Origin: Ophiosphaerella korrae
Taxonomy: Eukaryota; Ascomycota; Dothideomycetes; Pleosporales; Phaeosphaeriaceae
Length of the DNA: 64,000 nt
NCBI GenBank assembly: GCA_028456385.1
Contig: JALNQF010000065.1
Coordinates: 62,001 to 126,000 of the forward strand
Direction of reading: 5' to 3'
Notes under the pieces: generated by a model
The model's input: the letters and a program-made list of their open reading frames with translations, nothing else
The model's database searches: none
What the model was told of the DNA's origin: nothing
Part shown: piece by piece, positions 55,528-64,000 of the stretch
Layout: each line of letters starts with the position of its first letter
How positions within the stretch are numbered: the first letter of the stretch is position 1
Program-made: the position numbers and the translations under genes

Positions 55528-55529
55528 TA

Positions 55530-56403
55530 TTATCATTGAATGTATGAATTAGCATAATGACTCTCTAAAATACAAGATAGAGAACTGAAGCGGCACGGGT
55601 ACATGTAGTCGAGAGAGAAAAGCAATCTATCGCTCCTGATTCTTGCGCACTACATGCGATCGACTTGGGATCTTCAGAACCTTATTCAGATAACGGGAGT
55701 ACGTGCCTCGGTCCGCCAACAGCCCTGCGTACAATCATTGGGCGTGCCAATCAGCCCTATATATCTGGTACAAATGTAGATTTTGTTTTCCACCCACCTC
55801 ACGCCCAAGATGAAACAACTGACTCGAAAACCCTCCTCGGAACTAAGAAACGCCACCAGGATTCCCTCCCTCCCTCCCCCGCACCCCCACCGAAGATCTA
55901 CACCAATTCTCCTCGAGAAAGGCGCGCCCAGTCCCTTAATCTCGAGAATCCCATCCCGAAACAATGCCATGCCCCCGTCGCACCATGCACTAGCCCTCGC
56001 GGCGCACCGTTCCAACGACCGCGCAAAAAGCAACGCGCTTGCTGATTTCTCGCATGCTTGACCCATGCTCGGTAATCTAATTGTGCAATTAAAAAGTAGG
56101 TCTTGAGGTTGAAAGAAACAATGCCTTGTCGTTTCGAAACAGGAGCATAGCATAGCAGTTAAAACTAGGGGCGGCGCGCTAGTAAGATAAGATAGATATC
56201 GTCCGAGGCATCGCGAATACCGTTGTTGTATAAGGATGGGAGAGTCGCTGGTGGGATTGTGGGGTATCGAATTCGGGCTTCTTCGACTTTGACTTGTCTC
56301 TCGTTGTGCAGTGCACTTACTTTCGCTTCCTTTTTTTTTTCACTTGATACTGTTCTATCTTACCTTCTTTGCACGTTTTTGAGACTACGATTAAGGCGGC
56401 AAG
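55530..56403. other. upstream region of the cutinase gene
   Basis: About 870 bp. A 126-codon frame at 55665-56045 is Pro-rich and lacks domain support. A long pyrimidine tract (T10 and CT-rich) at 56320-56380 is typical of a fungal core promoter. Confidence 0.45.
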
Positions 56404-57639
56404 ATGAAGTATATTGCGGGAACTTTTATCGCGTTTGCGGGTGTGGGGAATGCGTTGCCACACCCTCAGTTCAGTCTGCCGCATTTTAGTATGCCTTCTT
56501 TCTCGCTTCCTACAGGTCTCCCAGGCCTTGGTGGTAGCCTCCCTTCGGGTCTCCCAGGTCTCGGTGGTAGTATTCCTTCGGGCCTTTCGGGTCTTGGTGG
56601 CGGTCTTCCTTCGGGTCTCCCAGGCCTCGGTGGTGGTCTCCCCACTGGTCTTCCAGGCCTTGGTAGTGGACTTCCTGGTGGACTCCCAAGTGGGGGGGAT
56701 AAGCCTTCGCTTCCGCTTCCAACAGGGGGAAGTGGTTTGGGATCCGGCTTCGATTTGGGCAGCTTGCTTGGAGGTGGTGGTGGTAAGCTTCCCGACCTTC
56801 CAAAAGCCAAGGGTGAAGCCAGCACCGGAAAAGGATTTGATTGGGGTAGTTTGATCAGCGGAGGGGGAAGTAGACTTGGTTCTGGACTTGGCGGTGGATC
56901 TGCCGCATCTACAGATGCCGCAGCATCTGCGACTCCCACGAAAACCGACACACTTCCCACCCCGACAAACACTGGACCGACGGGAGGAGGTGGTAGTGTT
57001 GGTTCCAATTGTACCCCTCAGGCTGCTGGAAGCAGTAGTGAGAATGGTGTTACAGACAAGAACTGTTGCACTGACATGACAGTCATCTTCGCCCGAGGAA
57101 CCGGGGAGCCAGGCAATGTTGGCATAGTCTCGGGACCACCTATGTTCAAGGCACTACGCTCTAAACTTGGCAATAACCGTGTCACTGTCCAGGGTGTTGA
57201 TTACCCTGCTTCTGCTGGCGTAAGTGGTCTCGATTAAATTTACATTATAACACATTACTGACTAAAATACTAGGGCAATGCAAACATGGGCGCAGACGGT
57301 GGCAAGAAAATGGCCGAACTCGTCGCCACAGCACTATCTCAATGCCCGAGTACCAAAGTCATCGTTTCTGGTTATAGCCAAGGTGGAATGGTCGTCCACA
57401 ACGCTTTCACCAATGGCCTTTCTGCTTCTAAGGTTGCTGGAGCAGTTCTCTTCGGTGATCCACTGAAGCGTCAGAAAGTTGGAGACCTCTCTGCCGACAA
57501 GACTAAGCAATTCTGCGGCACTTCTGACAATATTTGTGGAGGTGGAGGTGATGGAGGTGCAACTGGAGGTCACATCAGCTATGGAAGTTCCGCTGAGGCG
57601 GCTGCTTCATTCGCAATTCAAGCTGCTGGCCTTGCATAA
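56404..57639 (+). CDS. cutinase (CE5) with N-terminal Gly/Leu/Pro repeat domain
   Basis: ATG at 56404; intron 57220-57273 (54 nt); 393 residues. MKYIAGTFIAFAGVGNA is a probable signal peptide. Residues 35-89 are five 11-residue repeats of the type LPSGLPGLGGS, then a Gly/Ser/Pro linker and a Thr-rich stretch. The cutinase domain runs from about 218 (CCTDMTVIFARGTGEPGNVG) with GYSQGG around Ser307, GDPLKRQ, then Asp357 (GTSDNIC) and His372 (GGHISYG) completing the triad; four core cysteines are present. It hydrolyses cutin or similar polyesters outside the cell. The repeat domain is unusual and could bind wall or cutin surfaces. Confidence 0.92.
56506..56670 (+). repeat. five 33-bp in-frame tandem repeats in the cutinase gene
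   Basis: Each unit encodes an 11-residue L/I-P-S/T-G-L-P/S-G-L-G-G/S-S/G motif. Units are similar at DNA level, so copy number may vary by slippage. Confidence 0.85.
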
Positions 57640-57745
57640 GGAGATTAGTGGTAGGATATGCATATGAATCACGCTGGATTCCTCGATAGAACATTTTATC
57701 TTTCGATTATATATACTTGATCTTCAATACCATTCTTGCACAAAG

Positions 57746-58794
57746 TCATGTGCCCTTCCCATACTTGCTTACCAAGGCCTTCATGATACTCATCGCCCCA
57801 TCTTTGTAACTACCACCGAAAAGCACGTAGTGGTTCAAGTAGTGGTATAGTTCGTACAGCTTTACACGATCCTCATACTCGTCGGCCGGCTCCGTCTTTG
57901 GACATAACTCATGATACTCTTTCAGAAAGTTCCCGCCAAAACCACCGAACATCTTCATAATCCCTAGTTCGAATTCGCTGTGTGCATAGCATGCAGATGA
58001 ATCGTAGATTACGTCCTCAGGCTCGCCTTTGTCGTTGCCGATGATGCCCACGCTTGCATTTCCGCTCCACAAGTCACCATGCACAACTACAGGCGTGACG
58101 CCTTCACCGTTATTCAGATGGTCGTCCCCAATGAGCCGTGGTACCACTGTTGAGGCTGTAGCTTCTACAACATTATGCAGTTCTTTGTCTCTGCCGTTTG
58201 ACCTCTCTGCCTGCTTGAGTATAAATCGCAGCCTGTTCTCTGCATAGAAATTTGCCCAGCTCTCGCTGTAGCTATTGTCCTGTGGTGTATCGCCACAGCA
58301 AGTGGTGACAGGAAACCCAAACATGGGCGTGTCATAACCCTCGGGCACGGGTGCTGGTGTAGTGTGTAGTTTAGCAAGTTTGGCGGCTAGAGATCGCTTG
58401 GACGGCTTGGATCCAGAAGTGAGATTCAGGAATTCTGTAACCAGAAATGAAGTACTTGGCTGTGACTGGAATTGACCACACCCGAACGATTGCGGAATCA
58501 GTGAAGGGACGACATTGTGGATGGCCTTCAGAGAGGCGTCTTCACCTTTCGGTATTGTAAGGTGATTGATTAGGAGTTGCAATATTATTTTAGGCGGCGC
58601 ATACCTTCAAACATAACCCTAGCTTCTGTTCCGCTCCCCGATTTCATAAAAAATACCTTCTCGTTGTTATCTGGAAACTTTGCAACGATTTTGGCGGTTG
58701 ATGCGGAGCTACATCCGCCTCCACCAGTAGATGTGACAGTTATTGTCGCGGCCTCAAGGCCGAGATGCTTAATAACAGCTGAATCAAGCTTCAT
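57746..58794 (-). CDS. fructosamine/ketosamine-3-kinase family protein
   Basis: ATG at 58794 (MKLDSAVIKHLGLEA), intron 58604-58546 (59 nt), 329 residues. Features: KVFFMKSGSGTEARVMFEGEDASLKAIHNVVPSLIPQSFG (ATP-binding lobe with Lys and Glu), SFLVTEFLNL, LAAKLAKLHTTPAPVPEG, MFGFPVTTCCGDTPQDNSYSESWANFYAENRLRFIL, and the catalytic VVVHGDLWSGNASV with Mg-binding EDVIYDSSACYAHSEFELGIM. This matches the FN3K family, which phosphorylates sugars attached to lysine and so reverses early glycation. It is cytosolic; the protein ends YKDGAMSIMKALVSKYG. It is convergent with the cutinase gene about 105 bp away. Confidence 0.9.
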
Positions 58795-59284
58795 CGTGAT
58801 ATTTATTCTTTGTTTGTGCAATGTCCTGGATAAGGGGAAACGAATGCCAGTTGCAGTGTGGTATGTGTTTGGCACGCATGACGTCAGCAGTTCACTTACC
58901 CCGAACCCTGTCGCTTTCTCTCACCTTGTCTAGCATATCAACGCTTAATCGGACCTCATGTCAGGGCTCAGAAAGTTGAGATATCTAATCTTTAATCACG
59001 TACTTTTAAATGAAAAGAACTCTTGCAAGCTGCAATATGTTGTTTTTATGCCTGTGTTTTGGACCCTAAAATTTTGCTTTCTACGATGAAAGGTATCCTA
59101 GATCAATCTACTCCCGAAAGCACATTTTGCGTTCAGTGGACATTGGTTATGAGGGCCGTGGGGCATGTTAAGTTGTGAGGTAAGATGAATGACTGATCAA
59201 ACCGAAATCATTGAACAAGGGGTTTATAATCTATATTTTAAAAACATCAGGATGTTGCTATTATATATACGATTTGATCACTTT
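58795..59284. other. intergenic
   Basis: 490 bp between the kinase start and the MFS gene end. Nothing recognised. Confidence 0.5.
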
Positions 59285-60901
59285 TTACAGCGCATAACGA
59301 AAGTCAGGATGCTTGTCACCAAGTGCCTCCGATCTCTCCTCAATACCTGAGGTAATTGGCAGTTCGCTGCTCTTTTGGTCTCGCTTCTTGTTCTCATGCT
59401 TGCACCCAAACCAAAGGATAGTAGCGGCCAAAGCTCCCATACAGGCCAAACCCAGCCCAGTACTGAAACCAGTATGGAATTTAGGTGCTTCCTTGAAAAG
59501 GAAAACGTTAGAGCTGACGAAAGCGCCGGCAGTGCCGAAATTGATAATAGCCGCCAGCGATATCGCGCGCTTATTGCCGCTTCCCGCATTGATGGAAACC
59601 CAAATAATTGAGATTGGCATCGCAAGGTAGCAGCCACACGCGATAAAGAACATGCCCATATATCGTACCTTCGGATTTGGTGGATAAACAATCTCAACGA
59701 TAAGACCTGAGGCAAGAACCGCCCAGCCGAGGAGGTAGAAGAAGTAGCGGCGTTGCAAGTATTCACTTGTATAGGCGAAAATGACCGAGAAGACAGCGCC
59801 GACAAGGTACACAGGAATAGTATGGACCTGTGCTTGCGTAGCAGTATATCCGAGGCCTTTCAAAATCGTCGGCTGGAAGTTCGCAAGAGAGTTCGCATTT
59901 TCCGTAACACCCAGGTTCATTACGACGCTAGAGGTAAAGTCAGCTATGCTTAGAATGTGGAGCAGGTTTTAATTACCCAGCCCAGATTTTCCAGTCCTTA
60001 AGGTAGTGTAGCGCCATCTTGAGGGTGATCTCTTCATCAGCATTGTGGCCGCCATCTTCCCTAACGCGTCGGAGCATAAGAGCTTTGTCCTCGGGCGATA
60101 GGAATTCACAGTTCTCTGGAAAAGGAGGAACTACTGGCCAACACGCTAAACTGACGAAAATCGTGATACATCCCTCGATGATGAAGATCCTTGATACCCG
60201 GTCAGAAATCAAATCTTCAAAGTTTGCAAGGCAACTTACCATCTCCAGGCACCATAGCCAGCAGTACCATCCATCTTCGCAAGAAGCGATGAAATAAAAC
60301 CGTTAATAGCACCGGCGATAATACCCGCGGTGAGGAAGAATACATAACGGGTCAAGTACTCGGTCTTAGTATAGTAAGATCCAATCAGGTAGGCAGCGCC
60401 AGCGATGTACGCAGATTCGGCGATTCCTTCAAGAAGACGGCAGATAACAAGTTGCTCCCATTGCTTCACAAGACCGCATCCAATAACTGTTATTCCCCAA
60501 CAAAACATCATCACACAAAGACTCTTAGGCCCATATTTCTTGAACACAATCTGTAACGGGATACCAGCGACAAGATAGCCCAAGTTGAACACCCAGACGC
60601 AGATATTGAAACGTTGGCCAACAAGATGGAGCTCTTTCTCCATGCCTTGAATCTTCGCATTTCCGATATTCGCACTGAGAACATGTCAGCCGTCGAACAA
60701 TACAATATGCCTGACGATCAAGTACCGATCAATGAAGTTGACCAGATATAAGATCCATAGTACTGGCAAAATCCTGAAATCAAGCTTTCGAAGTAGACGC
60801 TTTTCGGCAGCGCGGTCAATTGGGGTCTCGAGCGTCGATGACGGTGTCGAGATTGCTGCCTCTTTGGCAGCGGCGCCTTTCATAGATGCTGTATCGGCCA
60901 T
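59285..60901 (-). CDS. MFS transporter, anion:cation symporter (allantoate/nicotinate-permease type)
   Basis: Exons 60901-60726, 60674-60240, 60189-59977 and 59927-59285; introns 49-51 nt; 488 residues. It begins MADTASMKGAAAKEA, then EKRLLRKLDFRILPVLWILYLVNFIDRANIGNAKIQGMEKEL, which is the Dal5/Tna1-family opening. Twelve hydrophobic segments follow, including NLGYLVAGIPLQIVFKKYGPKSLCVMMFCWG, RLLEGIAESAYIAGAAYLIGSYY, FIIEGCITIFVSLACW, and a cytoplasmic loop FLSPEDKALMLRRV. The last intron uses the acceptor CTCTAG at 59928; the nearer one would put the exon out of phase. The substrate is probably a small organic anion. Confidence 0.9.
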
Positions 60902-62627
60902 GTTGAAGGTAGGAAAGGTCGACAAAGTTCAAAAAAAGTTCCTGGCTCCCTGTACCTCGCAACATAGGAAGTACGTGTGACAATGTGGAAGGAGTGCAGA
61001 AATGACAAGGGAGGCCGACACCTACATAATCTACTAGGAGTAGGTGGAGTATGCGGCACTTGAAAGAGAAAGCCGAAATCGTTGAACCAAATCAGTATAA
61101 GGCAAATGAGATTTGTGGTCTAGAAGCTGCATAGATGCCTGAGTATGGCATGATATCGAGTAGACATGGACCTTCAGTTGATCGGACGCCACGTTTCTTC
61201 CATGATGCAAATTTCTTACTGGACAGGTCGGCTACGATACGATTTGCCTTAGTCGTATCTCAACAGGGAGCTGGAGGACGATTGACCGTGGTAGGTCCGA
61301 GTATGCGCGCGGGAACAAGATTCCGTAGGATTTAGTGTGTCAATCTTCATTCATGCGCTAGGCAGAACCAGATTCTCGGGTTTGCGTCTTGGGGGTTCGT
61401 GTTCGAGTCAAAATGGTACCTGTTCGGCTAGACACATTTGTGCAACAACCCGATCATTAGTAAGAGATATTTGTTGCAGCTTCTAGTCCGCCCAAGTCAC
61501 TTTCGCTTGTAATATTAGCGACCCCTCAGATCCTTCGGCAGCGGCCGTGGCTTTCCCGTTTGCCATGGTCCGTCTGCCATCCTCCGATGCTAGGCTGGAT
61601 ACATAAACGACCCGTTTGATCTTTGCAATATCGGTCCGAATTATGCCAGAGGTGTTGCAGGGCGTCCGCCGCACCACCAATATGACATGAGTAACTACTG
61701 ACACGAGCGTGCAAAAAAAAAAGAAGAGCAGTATGTAGCCAAGGAGACGTACTGTGCGCACTTGTGAAAGAATAATACAGAACACAATACCTGGGTGCAG
61801 TTTGCTACCAACAAAACAGTAATTACGGTAAAAGTGGGATTAGTGGTCAATGCGCAATAACTATATCGTTATCATAAAAGTCGGATGCATTTAGCCACCA
61901 ATCACAGTGAGTCTGCTCACTATCCAGGTCGGGTCGTAACAAGGTGCTAAATCCCCCATGTTAGAGATGCGTGTGAGCCAATTCCGATTTATTATGACGC
62001 TGTCCTGGTATCAAGTAGCCCGTCCTTGACATGCGGCTAAGAAACCAATACGCAAGTTTACCGAACGGCTGTGCCGCCATTTCAAGCTCTCGCGTGGCTC
62101 TGGCCAACACGAGGAAATACATCGCTAGTACAACCCGTTCCTGGAACACCTTCCAGTGTGCTTGAATGGGCGGGCACAAATCCTAATGCAAGAGATATGC
62201 CCTTGCAATTGAATTTGATTGAGAGCTCTGCCAAGGCATTTCAGATCATTGTTGGATGTACCCGTGAACCGTCACCATCAGCATGTGAGCCTGATATTAT
62301 GTGGTTGGGAGGTTCTAAAAGTGTTCTGGAACGATCGTGAGAGATTGGTTTTTAGACCACAACTAAGTTGCGTCCTTGCATATATGACCAGAAAGCTAAC
62401 GCAGAACCATGTTCCTGTAGGAATCGTGGGACGACTACCAGTACCCACATCCACGGTGATTTACGTCGGCCTAATACTTCCACTGTACCATGCACGACTG
62501 TTCGCTTTTGAGCCTGCTCCTTTTCCCTGCTAGTTTTGAGTGTCCTTCTGATCTCTACCTATTTGATCCCACCTAGTTCGGTTTGCCTGCCGGATCGACT
62601 TTACAAAGCTCTTACAGATCAGCAATC
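60902..62627. other. gene-poor interval
   Basis: 1.7 kb between the divergent starts of the MFS and second PTH11-like genes. A minus-strand 100-codon frame at 61785-61483 has a hydrophobic start but also a run of A/T and no conserved pattern, so it is not called. Confidence 0.45.
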
Positions 62628-63971
62628 ATGATCTTCAAAGCATATCCCGAAGAACAAAGGGACATTCGCTGGATCACCATCACACTTACTGCAATTGCTA
62701 CATTCCTGCTCTTCTTCAGGATAACGGCAACAATTAGGAACAGAGGATGGCTGGGCCTGGAAGACGCCTTCGTGATAACAGCAGATGTAAGATACACAAC
62801 TCAATACGTCAGTGAAAACTACTAACAACAATAGGTATGTCTTATCCTTCTAGCATTCTGCATTTACCAATCCACAATGTATGGATTTGGACAGCGCTTT
62901 GCCGACATCAAAAAGACTGGAGGCAATTTTAACCATGCTATGAAAGTGAGTACAGTTCAATTCAGTGACGAAAAGTCATGCGCCTTACTAACCTGTGTTA
63001 ACAGTACTTCTGGTTGTCGATGTCATTTTACACACTCACAAATGGCTTCAATAAGATGGCTTTCTTAGCCCTGTTTTACCGCGTTTTCCCCCTACCACGT
63101 TTCCGTCAAGCGTGCATAGTTTTGGGAGTGATCTCAGTTGGCTGGACTATTGGATATCTATTTGTGTGCATTTTTCAGTGCAACCCTTTACCACGTGTGT
63201 ACGACCGCAGTATTCCTGGCACGTGTATCAATTTTGCCTGGCATCGGTAAGTCGGATTCTAAAATCTTGGTTGTCCTATTGGAGTCCACACAACCAATTA
63301 CGAAGGACCTCAAGGCTAATCGGATGTTTAGTTGGTCTAATGCTGTTCTCAATCTCGTAACGGATATCGCCATCTTTATTCTCCCTATACCTGTCATCCT
63401 TCGCCTCAATATGTCGATGGGCAGCAAGATCGGACTGGTCGTGCTTTTCTCGATGGGATTTTTCATCTGCCTTACGACAGCATTGCGTATGGCGACACTC
63501 CCATTGACTCTCAAAACCAAAGACCCATCATACGAATCTGCGCCTACCAACCTTTGGAGTTTTATCGAAGCCGCTACAGGTGTGATTTGCGCTTGCTTGA
63601 TCAGTTTACGCAAAAGCATTAGTTCATTGTGGCCAAAGAAGTGGCGAAGAACACAAGCATCGACGGGGCCATATCAACACTATGGTAGTGGAAGAGCAAG
63701 CGCACCTGGCTTAACCTCGCCGCGACTGCGGAACGACATAGACACGAGAAGCACCTACCCGCTTGGCGACCTGAAAAATGGAGGGAAGAGTGCTTCGAAC
63801 CCATATGGCTCCGTCAGTCCAAATGAAAGCCAGGAAAGAATTATCAAGGGCAACAAGACAGAAGTGCGTGTTACAACAAGCCGGAGTAGATCTGAAAGCA
63901 CAAGTGGAAGTGAGGATCTTGTTTTGCAAGGCATCACGGTGACGACGGATGTCAAGGTCGTCAGCAGCTAA
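62628..63971 (+). CDS. second PTH11-like / rhodopsin-domain membrane protein
   Basis: Exons 62628-62786, 62835-62945, 63005-63246 and 63332-63971; introns 48, 59 and 85 nt; 383 residues. Family blocks: RDIRWITITLTAIATFLLFFRITATIRNRGWLGLEDAFVITADV, YGFGQRFADI, YFWLSMSFYTLTNGFNKMAFLALFYRVFP, VSVGWTIGYLFVCIFQCNPLPRVYDRSIPGTCIN, AVLNLVTDIAIFILPIPVILRLNMSMGSKIGLVVLFSMGFFICLTTALRM, NLWSFIEAATGVICACLISLR. The DAF at the end of segment 2 and CNPLPRVYD-GTC loop are typical. The C-tail (about 130 residues) is Ser/Arg-rich and probably phosphorylated. It is not a recent duplicate of the copy at 24.3 kb, given the low identity. Confidence 0.9.
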
Positions 63972-64000
63972 AAGTTTTTTTTACGATTATACCCAAAAGC

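Noticed and set aside
55665..56045. 126-codon Pro-rich frame upstream of the cutinase
   Set aside because: No domain, overlaps an opposite-strand frame of similar length, probably promoter/UTR.
61376..61410. Possible tRNA (GTTCGAGTC motif)
   Set aside because: No pairing acceptor or anticodon stem could be found around it.
61483..61785. Minus-strand 100-codon frame with hydrophobic N-terminus
   Set aside because: The hydrophobic part comes from an A-run; no conserved motif or splice partners.
24280..63971. The two PTH11-like genes as a tandem duplication
   Set aside because: They are 38 kb apart, differ in intron positions and share only family-level similarity.

Overview
The window is nuclear DNA of a filamentous ascomycete, most likely a dothideomycete close to the Pleosporales. 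Introns are short (about 45-60 nt, GT..AG, with CTAAC/CTGAC-type branch sites). The gene content is typical of plant-associated filamentous fungi: a HET-domain protein, an AA9 lytic polysaccharide monooxygenase, a cutinase, two PTH11/rhodopsin-type membrane proteins, an acetate-transporter homologue and F-box and MFS proteins. Repeats and pseudogenes carry TAG/TGA stops and C-to-T/G-to-A changes of the kind left by repeat-induced point mutation (RIP). The genus call is inference.

Layout. (1) 1-10 kb is an accessory block: a 5'-truncated putative zinc-finger gene, an unrecognised basic protein broken by a stop, an FHA-domain protein kinase with an in-frame TGA, the C-terminal zinc-finger tail of a DUF3435 (tyrosine-recombinase, 'Starship captain' type) protein, a DUF7924-type protein and a frameshifted CK1-like kinase. 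(2) 10-29.9 kb is ordinary gene space: AA9 LPMO, HET protein, JIP5-type WD40 protein, secreted histidine phosphatase, SMP-30-like protein, small cupin, PTH11-like protein, BolA protein and malonyl-CoA synthetase (ACSF3-like), with a gene-poor stretch at 21.5-24.3 kb. (3) 29.9-35.5 kb is AT-rich and decayed: an SRPK-like kinase relic, an ORF broken by a 44-bp perfect palindrome with an 8-bp target-site duplication, a degenerate 53-bp repeat array and a RIP-mutated repeat. (4) 35.5-48.7 kb returns to gene space: GPR1/FUN34/YaaH transporter, AAA ATPase, MEMO protein, a small Cys-rich zinc-binding protein, an intron-containing tRNA-Val(UAC), a mitochondrial-type protein and an SRS2-type helicase with a PIP box. 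(5) 48.98-49.6 kb is a second repeat island: an inverted copy of the 35-kb repeat, a Fot1/pogo end and a broken coiled-coil ORF. (6) 49.8-64 kb holds an aldo-keto reductase, a GNAT, an F-box protein, a complete but internally deleted Fot1/pogo element, a repeat-bearing cutinase, a fructosamine kinase, an MFS permease and a second PTH11-like protein.

Functionally the window mixes housekeeping genes (ribosome biogenesis, iron-sulphur-related BolA, mitochondrial acyl-CoA metabolism, recombination control, protein deglycation) with secreted or surface functions (LPMO, cutinase, phosphatase, transporters, PTH11-like receptors). No biosynthetic cluster is visible. Exon models were built by hand from reading frames and splice motifs. 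For genes described with complete exon models the exon lengths add up to whole codons, but none has been checked against transcripts. The most unusual signals are the kinase/DUF7924/DUF3435-relic block at 1-10 kb, the palindromic mini-element at 32.5 kb and an 11-nt microexon in the BolA gene.
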